From Pseudomonadota bacterium (GTDB lineage Bacteria; Desulfobacterota; Desulfobulbia; Desulfobulbales; Desulfocapsaceae), in the NCBI GenBank assembly GCA_018817385.1, contig JAHIUA010000050.1, positions 1-64,000 on the forward strand: a stretch of DNA of 64,000 nucleotides, read 5' to 3'. A program made the translations under genes and the position numbers. The notes under the pieces were generated by a model. It was not told where the DNA came from. It saw only the letters and a program-made list of their open reading frames with translations, and did not search any database. Below, in pieces: positions 18,611 to 28,835 of the stretch (position 1 is its first letter; the number at the start of each line of letters is the position of its first letter).

Positions 18611-19936
18611 TCACCTGATTAATTTTGCTAACCGTTTGACCAGGAGCTCTTTCAGCACCGGGGCACCGCTATCGCGATATTCATAGCGAATCCGGATTGA
18701 GGGGTGGCTGACCTGTATCAGGCGGGCCAGATGGATGGGGGTGGCAAAGAGAACGAGGTCGCAATCCGTTTGGTTGATGGTCTGCTCAAGATCATGAATT
18801 TGTTCTCTCCCGTAGCCCATTGCTGGGAGAACGTGACCCATATGCGGATAGAGCTGGAAGGTCTCTTGTATGGATCTTACCGCATAGGGACGGGGATCTA
18901 CCAATTCGGTTGCCCCGTTTTCCCTGGCGGCAATAACTCCTGCCCCAAACGCCATGCCGCCATGGGTGAGGGTGGGACCATCTTCCACGACCAGTACCCG
19001 TTTTCCTTTTATGCGCCCAGGATCATTTATAAGCAGGTGTGATTCGGCCAAGAGGATTTCAGCTCCTGGAGCATGATGGCGGATATTGTTTCGGACTTCT
19101 TCCACATCTTCCGACTTGGCGCTGTCAACTTTGTTGATAATAGCAATGTCGGCCATGCGCATATTTGTTTCGCCGGGGTGATAAAGCAGCTCATGCCCCG
19201 GTCGCAGCGGATCAAAGAGAACGATATGGATATCAGGCTGGAAAAAAGGGGTGTCATTGTTTCCACCATCCCAGATTATGATATCCGCTTCGGCCTCAGC
19301 CTCCTGTAGGATTCGTTGGTAATCCACCCCAGCATAAACCACTATTCCCTGTTCAACCAGCGGTTCGTATTCTTCCAGCTCTTCAATTGTGCAGCTGCAG
19401 GTCTTGAAATCATCTACCGTTGCAAAACGTTGTACAACCTGACTTTTTAAATCACCATAGGGCATGGGGTGACGCACAACAACAACGTTGTGCCCCTGGT
19501 TGGTGACGATCTCACATACCTTGCGGCTTGTTTGTGACTTGCCGCAACCCGTCCGCACACCACAGACTGCGATAACAGGCTTTTGGCAAGGGAGCATGGT
19601 CTGTCGGGGGCCCAGGAGGATAAAATTAGCGCCTTCTGCAGTGACGATTGCAGCTTTATGCATGACTTCCGTATACGGCATATCGCTGTAGGAAAATACC
19701 ACAAGATCAGCCTGGTGCTGGCGGATAAGTGGAGAAAGCTGCTCTTCAGGGTATATTTGAATGCCATCGGGGTAGAGACTGCCGGCAAGCTCAGACGGAA
19801 AAATCCGTTCGGCTATGTGAGGGATCTGGGCGGCAGTAAAGGCAAGCACCTTATATCGTGGATTGTCCTTGAAGCAGCATAGGAAATTATGGAAATCACG
19901 CCCCGCAGCTCCCATGATGATGACTTTCTCAACCAT
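18611..19936 (-). CDS. Cyclic 2,3-diphosphoglycerate synthetase-like GTPase
   Basis: A 441-residue P-loop NTPase resembling archaeal cyclic 2,3-DPG synthetase. The N-terminal Rossmann-like domain opens VEKVIIMGAAGRDFHNF. The P-loop is CGVRTGCGKSQTSR near residue 125, followed by IIIWDGGNNDTPFF and an NKVD guanine-type motif in AIINKVDSAKSED. Bacterial members are common and their product is uncertain. The ATG at 19936 has GGGAG five bases upstream; the frame runs 96 codons further upstream, but that part has no family character. Its tail-to-tail neighbour is the TIGR00300 gene. Confidence 0.85.
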   Translation of the reverse strand: MVEKVIIMGAAGRDFHNFLCCFKDNPRYKVLAFTAAQIPHIAERIFPSELAGSLYPDGIQIYPEEQLSPLIRQHQADLVVFSYSDMPYTEVMHKAAIVTAEGANFILLGPRQTMLPCQKPVIAVCGVRTGCGKSQTSRKVCEIVTNQGHNVVVVRHPMPYGDLKSQVVQRFATVDDFKTCSCTIEELEEYEPLVEQGIVVYAGVDYQRILQEAEAEADIIIWDGGNNDTPFFQPDIHIVLFDPLRPGHELLYHPGETNMRMADIAIINKVDSAKSEDVEEVRNNIRHHAPGAEILLAESHLLINDPGRIKGKRVLVVEDGPTLTHGGMAFGAGVIAARENGATELVDPRPYAVRSIQETFQLYPHMGHVLPAMGYGREQIHDLEQTINQTDCDLVLFATPIHLARLIQVSHPSIRIRYEYRDSGAPVLKELLVKRLAKLIR

Positions 19937-20346
19937 GTTATCTCCCATGTTCCTTCCCATAGAGAATATAGTTATGCCCAAGGGACGTGGTTTACAAGAG
20001 TCCCTTAATGAATGGGCTTGTTTGTGCTTCTTTCCGAAACTGGGTACTGCAAAAACGGTCAGAGCGAGTGGGTGGACTGTCTGAATGCAGCGCCTTTCAC
20101 AACACTTATCCGTTTTGATGGGTCCCCTCAAGGGGGGAGAGAAGAATTGCCTTGTAGCCATTATAAAAAAGGGAAAGACGACCTGCTCGTATCTGTTCGG
20201 GAACTTGTTTCGAGCCCTGATCATGCCAGCAACAATTTCCAGAACCCCTTCTCCATTCAGGGGAAAAGACCGAGTGGGGCGATTTCTTCAAGGTTCAGCG
20301 CATCAGAGAAAAATTGAGGAAGCTGACCTCTGGCCAGGATGTATCG

Positions 20347-20430
20347 CAAGATATGTAAAAGGATAAAGTCTCTCTTGCAAGGAGACGCAAGTGGAATTGA
20401 AAAATCGTATGCCGTTCTGTTGAAAAAAGA
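20347..20430 (+). repeat. Rep4 copy 1
   Basis: Matches 35432-35515: AGATATGTAAAAG, then TCTTGCAAG, TGGAATTGAAA, ATC and TATG in the same order and spacing, at roughly 70 percent identity by eye. Both copies lie a few hundred bases upstream of a Rep1 copy. Confidence 0.45.
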
Positions 20431-20734
20431 AAGCATATTTTATTCCTAGAAACACACCTTGTCTATGGCCCTGCCTGCCCAGAAGCGCCATTCCTGAGCC
20501 AGAGAAACAGCCGTGGCCATTGACCGCACCCATATGTACCCTTCCGATATCAGTTTGCTACGAGCCGCTGGTTGGCTTGTGAAGAAGCAGGGACGACCTG
20601 TAGCAGATACCGAGAAGGAGTTGGCAGGGATGCTTCATACCCCCGCTATCTACTGCGTCTCAAATGCAAGGAACTGGGAAAACCATTCAATTCTGGGCGT
20701 CTGTAAGGGTGAGCTTTTCCATGTTGTTTTTCAC

Positions 20735-20880
20735 CTTGTCCTGTTGTAACGTGATTTTTTCTGTTTTTGGCCAGGGGCGGCAAAGGTGATGGGGATGATC
20801 GTGTTGTGATACGCAATAGCGGTTGGAAATGAATTTTTGCCGTCCTCCAGGCCTGCCTTCATAGACAATTTTTTATCACC
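20735..20880 (+). repeat. Rep1 copy E (internally shortened)
   Basis: Contains GGTGATGGGGATGATCGTG and ATAGCGGTTGGAAATGAATT, and ends CCTCCAGGCCTGCC...AATTTTTTATCACC. About 50 bp of the centre found in copies A and D is missing. Confidence 0.55.
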
Positions 20881-21039
20881 TTGTCAGCTGGTTCCAGAAG
20901 CTATGCCCAAGGGTGTTGTTTTTCAGAAAAGCATACATGATAGCCGGTAGGCAACAGTAACTGCGGGGAAACTCTTTCAGGGGCCTTCAGGTCATGACGC
21001 CTTTCCGGTAACTGGACACTGATAGCTGTAAATTTTTTT

Positions 21040-21945
21040 ATGAAATGGTATCTGCTTCTTATTTTTGGTGTCTGCTGCATTTCCACCTCGGCGATTCTGA
21101 TTACTCTCGCCGGGGTGCCACCCACCCAGGCTGCCTTTTACCGTAATTTTTTTGCCGCCCTGTTCTGGCTCATTCCCTATGGCTTTACCCGACCTTTTGC
21201 CCCCCTGCCCATGAAAGAAAATGGCGAGCTTGTCTGCCGGATAGGCTGGCTGGCTCCTCTGGTGCACAGGCTGAATGGCCCCGTCATCCTGATGGCACTC
21301 GGTTTCTTTTTTGCCCTTGATCTCTGGGCCTGGCACCGGGCCATTCTCTATATCGGCGCTGGACCGGCCACCCTGATTGGCAATCTGCAGGTGGTATTTG
21401 TTTCTCTTCTTGCCGTGGTCCTTTTTGGTGAGCGGCTTAAAAAGATGTTCTGGCCCGGGACTTTTCTCGCCTTGCTGGGCATTGGCATGCTGACCTTGAT
21501 AAACCCCTTGGGGAGCAATGTCCTGTTTGGTCTGGTCAGTGGCGTCTTTACGGCGCTTACCTATTCTGTTTTTATTGTTTTTCTGAAATATCTGGAGCAG
21601 TTTAAAACAACCCCCCAACAAACCCTGTTTTGGCTGGCCGTTTTTACGGCCCTCTTTCTTTTAGGGCCAACTCTTATCGAAGATGGCCTGATCATTCCTG
21701 ACCTCCGCGCTGGTGTTATTCTCATGGCCCATGCCTTGATCTCCTCCGTGGTGGGCTGGTGGGTTATTGTTACCGTCCTCAGGAAACTGCCAGTGGCTGC
21801 GGTCTCCACCTTGTTGCTTCTCCAACCCCTGCTCACCAATATATGGGGCCATCTCTTTCTGGGTCAGGGCCTGGTGGCAATTCAGGTGGTGGGGATTTTT
21901 CTGGCCCTCTTTGGTATTCGCTTGGCCAATTGGGGGAAGAGCTGA
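21040..21945 (+). CDS. EamA/DMT-family permease
   Basis: A 301-residue inner-membrane transporter with ten predicted helices in two EamA repeats. Typical features are ITLAGVPPTQAAFYRNFFAA in the first repeat and TLIGNLQVVFVSLLAVVLFG at the end of it, with PVAAVSTLLLLQPLLTNIWG in the second. Substrates of this superfamily are metabolites or drugs and cannot be read from the sequence. It stands alone, 160 bp downstream of Rep1 copy E. No clear Shine-Dalgarno sequence precedes ATG 21040. Confidence 0.9.
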   Translation: MKWYLLLIFGVCCISTSAILITLAGVPPTQAAFYRNFFAALFWLIPYGFTRPFAPLPMKENGELVCRIGWLAPLVHRLNGPVILMALGFFFALDLWAWHRAILYIGAGPATLIGNLQVVFVSLLAVVLFGERLKKMFWPGTFLALLGIGMLTLINPLGSNVLFGLVSGVFTALTYSVFIVFLKYLEQFKTTPQQTLFWLAVFTALFLLGPTLIEDGLIIPDLRAGVILMAHALISSVVGWWVIVTVLRKLPVAAVSTLLLLQPLLTNIWGHLFLGQGLVAIQVVGIFLALFGIRLANWGKS

Positions 21946-22220
21946 CCGATCTTGAAGAGCAAACTTCCTGCTATCAATGTGGCCCAAAAAAATCACAGTT
22001 TTTGTGTTTGTAGTTGATGTAGAGACTGGCAGGTGAACAGTTGGCCTTTCTCAGGTCAGTTCAGTCGCACTCATATTGACATAGAGAGGTGGGGATGTAA
22101 TAATGGGTTTTTATCTCAAATCCCCTTTGTTCTCGGGGAGACTTACCTGAAGAACGATTTTCTAATATTGCTGAGATATTTTTTTAAAGACAAAAACTGA
22201 CAATAATAAGTGAATAGCTA

Positions 22221-23183
22221 ATGGCGAATATATTTTGCACAAGAGAAATACCACGATCTGGGATAAGGCTTTTAGAGCAGGCTGGCCATCAGGTTACAGT
22301 GAATACGACTTCCAGCCTCTCTCAACAACAGTTACTGAAAGAGGTTAAAAACTGCCAGGCCTTGTTAACAATGTTAAGTGATACCATCGATGCAGAGTTT
22401 CTTGAGCAATGCAGTCACCTTAAAATCATTTCACAGTTTGCTGTCGGCTATAACAATATTGACGTCGCCTGCGCAAAGTCCCATGGAATTGTTGTAACAA
22501 ATACACCAGATGTCCTCACAGAGGCCACTGCAGAGTTGGCCTTCTCCCTTCTCCTCTGTGTGGCGAGAAAGCTTTTACCTGCTTCTGCAAATGCAAGTGC
22601 TGGTAAATGGACTGGCTGGGAACCACTCGGTTTTCTGGGTAAATCTCTTCACAAGAGTACAGTTGGAATTATAGGTGCTGGTCGTATTGGTTGTGAATTT
22701 GCCAGAATGTGTAAGGGCGCTTTTCATAGCGATATCCTTTACTATTCACGTTCTAAAAAATCCACTTTCGAACAGCTTTATGGTGCAACACAATTGCAAC
22801 TCAAAGAGCTGGTTTCCCAAAGTGATGTGCTTTCAATTCACTGCCCTCTCAATTCTGAGACAGCCCACCTGTTTAATGAGTCGTTGTTTGCCCATGTAAA
22901 AGACGGGGCTATTCTTATAAATACGGCACGAGGAGAAATTATTGATCAGGATGCCTTGCTCAAGGTGCTAGAATCCAATAAACTCTTTGGTGCAGGGCTG
23001 GATGTCACTTCTCCTGAACCACTTCCTCCAGATCATAAACTCTATACCTTCGATAATGTTGTTATCACTCCCCATATAGGTTCAGCGACCCTCAAGGCAC
23101 GAGAAGAGATGTCATTACTAGCATGTACAAATATTGTTAATGTGCTTGAAGGGACACTTCCGTTAACACCTGTAACTGTCTGA
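22221..23183 (+). CDS. D-2-hydroxyacid dehydrogenase (glyoxylate/hydroxypyruvate reductase-like)
   Basis: A 320-residue NAD(P)H-dependent reductase of the D-isomer-specific 2-hydroxyacid dehydrogenase family. The Rossmann motif is VGIIGAGRIG (residues ~150). Catalytic Arg is in NTARGEIID, Glu in DVTSPEPLP and His in ITPHIGSAT. The architecture resembles GyaR/GRHPR glyoxylate reductases, which reduce glyoxylate or hydroxypyruvate; substrate choice is inference. It is a single gene followed by a MITE-like repeat. Confidence 0.93.
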   Translation: MANIFCTREIPRSGIRLLEQAGHQVTVNTTSSLSQQQLLKEVKNCQALLTMLSDTIDAEFLEQCSHLKIISQFAVGYNNIDVACAKSHGIVVTNTPDVLTEATAELAFSLLLCVARKLLPASANASAGKWTGWEPLGFLGKSLHKSTVGIIGAGRIGCEFARMCKGAFHSDILYYSRSKKSTFEQLYGATQLQLKELVSQSDVLSIHCPLNSETAHLFNESLFAHVKDGAILINTARGEIIDQDALLKVLESNKLFGAGLDVTSPEPLPPDHKLYTFDNVVITPHIGSATLKAREEMSLLACTNIVNVLEGTLPLTPVTV

Positions 23184-23212
23184 TTTGAAATTGAAAGTGA
23201 AGGTTCCAGAAG

Positions 23213-23324
23213 TCTGTTGGATTTAGAGAATCGTAGCGGAAATTAGAGAGATCGAGACCAGATTTTCATGGATTTGAGGCTCCGGATCGTTTTTCCTGTG
23301 CTGATATCCGACAACAGATCTCGA
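23213..23324. mobile_element. MITE-like element, shorter copy
   Basis: The first ~75 bp (AAGTCTGTTGGATTTAGAG through ATTTTCATGGATTTGAGG) matches, with about three differences, the reverse complement of 61050-61119. A degenerate opposite end, ATCCGACAACAG, lies at about 23312. It is therefore an internally deleted relative of the element at 60962-61121. Confidence 0.6.
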
Positions 23325-23416
23325 TAAAAATATTTTCTGGCACCTCTCCCCAAAACGATCTCCCTGAAAAAGTGGGACCATTTCGAGGGGAGGTACCTCT
23401 ACTGAAAGGCCTTACC

Positions 23417-23737
23417 TCAGTCTTGTTTCTTCCATACCGAATCGTCAGGGAACAGGTGGCTACCGGTGGCAATATCAAGGGGTGCGGCCAGCCAGTCCTT
23501 GATGGCCTCCAGCCAGGCTTGGAAGTGGGGGGTGTCTTTGTGCAGCAGAAAGGCCTCCTCACTGGTGTAGACCTCGTAGAGATGCAAGAGATTGGGGTCA
23601 GCGTGGTCTTCTACGATGTTGAACAGCAAACAACCAGGTTCGTTTTCCACGGAGCCACGACCATCGGCCAACATGGCCTCCCTAAATTCCTGGTGGTGCT
23701 GCGGTTTAACCTGGACCTTGACGATGACTGCAAACAT
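23417..23737 (-). CDS. ABM-domain (antibiotic biosynthesis monooxygenase/YgiN-like) protein
   Basis: A 106-residue dimeric alpha/beta-barrel protein. MFAVIVKVQVKPQHHQEF starts the fold, and GCLLFNIVEDHADPN plus LYEVYTSEEAFLLHKDTPHF are the conserved ABM core. Family members include quinol monooxygenase YgiN and LsrG; the role here is unknown. ATG 23737 is chosen because GAAGGAGAAG lies just upstream, while an extension to 23809 has no ribosome-binding site. Confidence 0.88.
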   Translation of the reverse strand: MFAVIVKVQVKPQHHQEFREAMLADGRGSVENEPGCLLFNIVEDHADPNLLHLYEVYTSEEAFLLHKDTPHFQAWLEAIKDWLAAPLDIATGSHLFPDDSVWKKQD

Positions 23738-24219
23738 ACTCTTCTCCTTCAGTGAATGATAAAATTGCCAATATCCCTGGCCATGTTTGCCAAGGATTAT
23801 TACTAACAACTAGTAAAGCAGTCAGCGGCGGAATTGGAAAGGGAATTAACTATGTTCCCCTTCTGTTCTGTCTCAATTTATATGCTGCAATAAAAAGAAC
23901 TTATGCCTAACGATTGTCTGGGTCGAATGGCTTTTGTCGAGTGACGGACAGGGGAAGGTCTGGTGGATAAATTATCGGAGCTGACTGCAGCGATTTCAGC
24001 TGCCCATCTGGATTTTTGTGGTACAGGGGGGAGGCGGTGCAAAGAGAAGCAATGGTCTGTGGGTGGTTAGATTAGCCATGGGGCCGGTACAGGCGTATCA
24101 GGAACTATCATTCAGTCTGTTAGTTACCCTGCTAAGTGTTTTCCTGGTCCTCTTTGCACCACTTTGCTGATACGCGCCGAGCAAGAATGTTTGATAACCT
24201 TTCACCGGGAAAATGGGGA

Positions 24220-25929
24220 TTAAACCTTAAACCGGCCGACCATCACAGTGAGCTGCTTAGACAATTGAGAGAGTTTCTCGGCACTCTCATTTACTAAGCC
24301 ACTGTTTTCCGATATCTTGTTGGACGCGATTGTCACCTCGTCAATTTCCTTGGCAATTGCTCCAATAGAGACATTGCTCTGGGCAACGTTTTCATTTACT
24401 TCGGTTATACCTTCACTCGCCTGTGAGACATTGCTGGCGATTTCATGAGTCGCATGAGACTGTTCCTCAATTGATGTTGCAATGGTCGTCACCAGGATAT
24501 TCACTTTGTTAACAATCTGAGTTATCTGCTCAATATTGGAAGCTGTCCCTTGGGTAGAATTCTGTATCCCTTCAATTTTGATCTTTATTTCTCCGGTCGC
24601 CTCAGCAGTTTGTTTGGCAAGATCCTTGATCTCGTTGGCAACAACGGCGAATCCTTTTCCTGACTCACCGGCTCGTGCAGCCTCAATTGTGGCGTTGAGT
24701 GCCAACAGGTTTACCTGTGCTGAAATCTCAGAAATGGTTTCCAGAACCTTACCGATACCAACGGCTGCCAGCCCCAATTCGCCAACTTGTTTTGATGCGT
24801 TTTTCGTCTGCTCAACAGCATTCACTGTAATGGCTTGTGCCTGAGTAGTGTTTTCTGAGATCTGTTCAACAGTAACATTCATCTCCTCGGCAGCTGTAGC
24901 TACCATATTAATATTTGTTGCGGCCTCTTCCATGGCAGCAGCGACTGAGTTCATATTGATGTTTGTCTCTTCTGATGATTGTGTAGCTTTAACTGCCATT
25001 AATGAAGTCTGCTCAGCATCTTGCTTCATGTTTTCTGAGAGTGAAGCAAGTTTATTTGAAGCGCTGTCAAGCTCCAGCGAGCCTTTTGCGACATCTTTTA
25101 TAATGCCTTGTATCCTTTCAACAAAAACATTAAACCACTTGCGCAGTTCACCAATTTCATCCTCATGATTGTCAACCAATCGTCTGGTCAGATCACCTTC
25201 ACCTTCGGCAATATCCCGCATGCTTGATGTAATGTTTTTCAGGCGGGTAATGACCAGAACCTTCAAGGATAGGAGTATGGTTACAATCAATGACACAACA
25301 ACCACGATAAAAGCAATCACTTGCGAATAGAGTGCAGTCTGTATACTTCCAGCAATTGCGGTACTCAGGAGGTCAGTTTTTTCCAGGAGTTTCCGTTGGC
25401 TTTCCTCCATCTTTTCGGTCAGGAGAGTGTCTGTATAGTACAATGTTACATTCCCTATTTTTTCCTCATTGTAATAAATATCCTCTAAGAACATTTTTGT
25501 CCTATCCAGGTTGACTGATTTTTGAATGACTTCTCCGGTCTGAATAGTCCCTTCAGCTTTCCAAAGAGCAACAAGTGCTTTTCCGCTCATGTCATTTACC
25601 TGGAAAGCCAAAATGTCAGGTTGTTCAAGTAACGTGAGGAGGTTATACTTCAGTCCATCGTTGTCGAAATTATAAAGAAAATATCCAGACATCCCACTGC
25701 TGATCTTGGCATTGATTGCCTGCCTGTCATGCAAAGACAGTTTGTCACAATTCACTTGGGCGTCTAATGTCTCCTGGATCATATCATGGTATTGAACTTG
25801 GATATATTCAACCAGTGCGGTCTGTTTTTGAATGATAAAGCTGGCAACCAGCACAAGGAGGCTGAGGACCACCATGCTGTTTATAAGAGCTGTCTTAAAT
25901 GATATAGAGAAATTACGCCATTTGCCCAT
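24220..25929 (-). CDS. Methyl-accepting chemotaxis protein
   Basis: A chemoreceptor of 569 residues. It has a first membrane helix (~10-32), a periplasmic sensor domain of about 160 residues, a second helix (~205-230), a HAMP segment ([19 protein letters not shown]) and a cytoplasmic signalling domain. The hairpin tip for CheA/CheW contact is recognisable as [20 protein letters not shown], followed by [19 protein letters not shown] 25929 has AGGAG seven bases upstream. It lies downstream of a solitary PhnD-like binding protein on the same strand, and a Rep3 repeat lies ~205 bp before its start. Confidence 0.93.
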   Translation of the reverse strand: MGKWRNFSISFKTALINSMVVLSLLVLVASFIIQKQTALVEYIQVQYHDMIQETLDAQVNCDKLSLHDRQAINAKISSGMSGYFLYNFDNDGLKYNLLTLLEQPDILAFQVNDMSGKALVALWKAEGTIQTGEVIQKSVNLDRTKMFLEDIYYNEEKIGNVTLYYTDTLLTEKMEESQRKLLEKTDLLSTAIAGSIQTALYSQVIAFIVVVVSLIVTILLSLKVLVITRLKNITSSMRDIAEGEGDLTRRLVDNHEDEIGELRKWFNVFVERIQGIIKDVAKGSLELDSASNKLASLSENMKQDAEQTSLMAVKATQSSEETNINMNSVAAAMEEAATNINMVATAAEEMNVTVEQISENTTQAQAITVNAVEQTKNASKQVGELGLAAVGIGKVLETISEISAQVNLLALNATIEAARAGESGKGFAVVANEIKDLAKQTAEATGEIKIKIEGIQNSTQGTASNIEQITQIVNKVNILVTTIATSIEEQSHATHEIASNVSQASEGITEVNENVAQSNVSIGAIAKEIDEVTIASNKISENSGLVNESAEKLSQLSKQLTVMVGRFKV

Positions 25930-25986
25930 GTTCACTCTCCTGTTTTTCTCTTCCAGTAAAGATTTTCCTTGCTCGATAATCACCAC

Positions 25987-26756
25987 AACTTGTTATTCGA
26001 TTAGATGTTCAAATGTTGTAAAAAAAACTGACGAGACAAAGAAGTGCTTCTCTTTGTAAAGCTAAATACCGTTCTGCCTCAGCTGTCTTCAGTAGGCATT
26101 GGTGAACAGATCTGGCGAAAGAAGATATTTGCTAACTATTGAGCAGCACTCTATCTTCATCCATTCAGGTCTTCTCGAAGAGCGCGAGTATGTTGCGAAG
26201 TCCTGATTGCACGAATATGAAGCACTGCTTAACAGGTAGAGAGCAGTTCTTTGCCAATTGTTGGGCATTGCCTGAATAGTTACGATTTTTGTTACTTAAA
26301 ACTGCCGACCTTTTGGGCCAAGACACCTCTGTTTGTTACACAGGCCCCACCAAATACTCTCTCAAAGGAGAATTGCTGAATTACAAGAGAGCGAACTTGA
26401 CATGAAATGAGAACGTTATTTCCGCTTCTGAAAGAGATTGAATAGGGAATTTTTCAGCGCTTCTCATGTGGACTGAAGGAATCTGCCCTCTTTCTAGGCC
26501 AATGCATTGTCAGACCTCTATCATCGTCAGGTAATCTGTTTGAAATAAAAAGTTTCATTTTGACCAGGAGTCTGTTCGAGAATGCCCTTTTCCCCAAACT
26601 CTTCGTTAGTTAAAAATTATGCTCTTGAGATTAACTCGATGGCTGCATTTGTTTTGTAGAAAGGTCTCGGTTTTTTGGCTAACATGCTTATTCTCGGACA
26701 AGCTCCTGGATAACCTGCCGGAAGACAAGTTTGGAAACATACCCTTGCCTGTCTTT
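25987..26756. other. Gene-free region of about 770 bp
   Basis: Contains Rep3 copy 1 (26135-26236). Otherwise no coding sequence or strong hairpin was recognised. Confidence 0.5.
26135..26236 (-). repeat. Rep3 copy 1 (102-bp near-palindromic element)
   Basis: Bounded by ACTATTGAGCAGCACT (26135-26150) and AGCACTGCTTAACAGG (26221-26236), imperfect inverted repeats of each other. Exactly the same length as copies at 36002 and 61712. Read on the minus strand it points towards the chemoreceptor gene. Confidence 0.75.
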
Positions 26757-27596
26757 TCATTTTCCCATCTTGGCATCTACTGCTGTTATTATTTTTTTCA
26801 GGTTATCATAATCGCTGGTCTGGACTTCAGTGAATCCGGTGATGCTCTTTTTGATAGATTGATAGACAGTGGCATCCTTGAGATTGATCAAAGCTGACTG
26901 GATTTTCTTGTAAGTTGCGTCATCAACGCCTGGTCCTACCACAATTACATGTTCATAAACCGGCTCTGATTCGGCAACGATCTTCAGTCCTTTATCCAGA
27001 TATTTTTTGGCTATAGATGGTTTAAGACCACCAGCAGCGGTTTTGTCCCTGAGGACGGCCACGGCTACGTTGTCATGTTTGCCATAAAATTCAAAGGTTA
27101 CTGAATCAAAGATGCCGCTCTTCATCAGCATGTAGGCTGGCATATAACAGGAAAGGGTGGACTCGCGGTCACCCAAAGCAAACTTCTTGTTTTTGATATC
27201 TTCTAATGTGTTGATTGGGCCATCTTTTTTAGCAACTATCACTCCTTTAAATGTTGGGTTCCCATTATTGAGAATAGCAGCACAAATTCTTGTTTTGCCA
27301 GGATGCTCCATGTCAAGAACGGCAAATGGTGCCGGTCCCAGATAGGAAATATCAATCTTCCCTGAACTGAGGTCATCCATGGTCGTACGATAATCAGCCG
27401 AACTATGAAACTCTATTTTGGCATCCAGTTCCCCTTCAAGGAAGGTAATCAGGGGTGAAAACATTTTTTTCAGTTCGCTTGGATTTTTGATGGGCGGGAC
27501 ACCGAGTACATAGGTTTTTTGGGCCAATGCATTTGCGGGTACGCATAACAAGGCAAACAGGCATAATAAAAATCTAATTGCGGTAAGTTTTTTCAT
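26757..27596 (-). CDS. PhnD-like phosphate/phosphonate-type binding protein, solitary
   Basis: A 279-residue periplasmic binding protein of the PhnD/PtxB family. The signal peptide (FLLCLFALLCVPANALA) is followed by YVLGVPPIKNPSELKKMFSP. DISYLGPAPFAVLD is the classic PhnD-family segment, and FALGDRESTLSCYMPAYML the ligand-loop region. GGAGGGG precedes ATG 27596. No permease or ATPase is nearby. The next gene on the strand is a chemoreceptor, so a sensing role is possible; transport with unlinked partners is the alternative. Confidence 0.85.
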   Translation of the reverse strand: MKKLTAIRFLLCLFALLCVPANALAQKTYVLGVPPIKNPSELKKMFSPLITFLEGELDAKIEFHSSADYRTTMDDLSSGKIDISYLGPAPFAVLDMEHPGKTRICAAILNNGNPTFKGVIVAKKDGPINTLEDIKNKKFALGDRESTLSCYMPAYMLMKSGIFDSVTFEFYGKHDNVAVAVLRDKTAAGGLKPSIAKKYLDKGLKIVAESEPVYEHVIVVGPGVDDATYKKIQSALINLKDATVYQSIKKSITGFTEVQTSDYDNLKKIITAVDAKMGK

Positions 27597-27646
27597 TTCC
27601 CCTCCATAAGGTTTTCTTTCCTATATAATAACAATTCCTTACTAGT

Positions 27647-27676
27647 ATTATACGGCAGAGTATCGTCTTATGTCAA
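27647..27676 (-). promoter_or_regulatory. Consensus sigma-70 promoter of the PhnD-like gene
   Basis: On the minus strand: TTGACA (27676-27671), 18-bp spacer, TATAAT (27652-27647). Both hexamers match the consensus exactly. It lies 51 bp upstream of the start codon. Confidence 0.85.
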
Positions 27677-28748
27677 AAAAAAACATCTTAAAGGAGACAA
27701 TAGAGGAGGGCCAGCAAGGATCTCTCACGTCCCTCCTGACATGTTGATGATGTTGTATTCTTCTGGGAATATTAACTGGATGCATTCCCAGAGTGCCTGG
27801 CCCCGAGACTGACGAGCTCACTCTATTGCCGATAACATTAAGAGGGCACAGGCCCTCATTGTTTTGGTAGCCAATAGAATGGAAGAGAATTATGGCGTTC
27901 TTTGCCTTAGGATGTTTTCGCCTTGTCATGCCTGGCAACCCCCTGTATCTGATTTTGGAGAAAATCAGCGTCAATTCCGTTTTTCGAGCAACCTGGATTG
28001 TTCTCTCTCTTGACTGGAGGCAGAAGTATAGTCGTGACACAGGCCGTTCCATCCATACCTGGGAGTAATGACCAATCCCCTGTCTACCTTCTTCTGATTC
28101 CGGCACATAGGGATGGTGCTGGAAGTCTCATCCAACCTGTGGGGGAACGGTATGTCCAGTCTCTTGATCTAAGTACAACCTCAACACCCTCACCGATGAC
28201 GAGAGAAGAAACCCCATCACCGGTACCCCGTCTAATCGGACTTTTATGTGCCGCATAACCAGAGGGAAAAGCTTTTCTGGCCTCTGATATGCTCCCAAAG
28301 AAAATTCTGAAAGAGTATTTTACCTACTGGTAAAGGTATCTGAACGGATTGATCGGGAGACAGCTGTCCTCTCTCGGGGCGGAATTCAGCTGCACAATGT
28401 CCCTGGCCATCGAGGACTTCATGCAGCGGGTCGGTCATGGAGCTTGGTCATTATCAAATTTCCTGCCGATTAATATGCTCACTTCCCATGGTCTGAATGT
28501 GGACGACGATCTGGGTGATGTATAACAGACCCTTAGACAGGAGAGTAGCAGACCTCTGCTCATGTTAGTCGGGTGAGATACCTCCTGCTGAATACGATCA
28601 ACTCTTCCTTTCGCTTAACACCAGCAGGCGGTACTGATACTTCTCCCTGCTGCGTTCTTTAACAGACAGGTTTAATCCGTATCGGCCTGACACTGTTGCC
28701 AACGCATCAACCTCTTTTTCATCCTCCTCTCTTACCACATTTTTTTCG
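27677..28748. other. Gene-free region of about 1.07 kb
   Basis: Separates the divergent PhnD-like gene and sulfur operon. The open frames here look like noise and have no ribosome-binding sites. Both flanks carry the promoters described separately. Confidence 0.5.
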
Positions 28749-28779
28749 TTGCACATCGCAAATTCATTGCATTTTGCAA
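28749..28779 (+). promoter_or_regulatory. Tandem TTGC-N5-GCAA palindromes, putative activator sites
   Basis: TTGCACATCGCAA (28749-28761) and TTGCATTTTGCAA (28767-28779) share the form TTGC-N5-GCAA, with centres 18 bp apart. They sit about 70-100 bp upstream of a sigma-54-type promoter, the normal position for an NtrC-type activator. I infer they bind the response regulator encoded at 31730-33073. Confidence 0.6.
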
Positions 28780-28835
28780 TGTAGCGTAGAAAGTATCAAT
28801 TTAGTAAATTACTGTTATTGTTGGGTAAGGTGAGG

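Larger units (their letters stand above)
19990..21039. other. Gene-free region of about 1 kb with two repeats
   Basis: Holds a Rep4 copy (20347-20430) and Rep1 copy E (20735-20880). Reading frames here lack ribosome-binding sites and recognisable motifs. Confidence 0.5.

Noticed and set aside
19937-20224. 96-codon upstream extension of the cyclic-DPG-synthetase-like gene
   Set aside because: No family character and no ribosome-binding site; MVEKVII at 19936 is the typical start.
27648-28106. 152-codon frame on the minus strand between the PhnD-like gene and the sulfur operon
   Set aside because: It ends inside the consensus promoter of the PhnD-like gene, has no ribosome-binding site, and its product is basic and low in hydrophobic core residues; it looks like chance.
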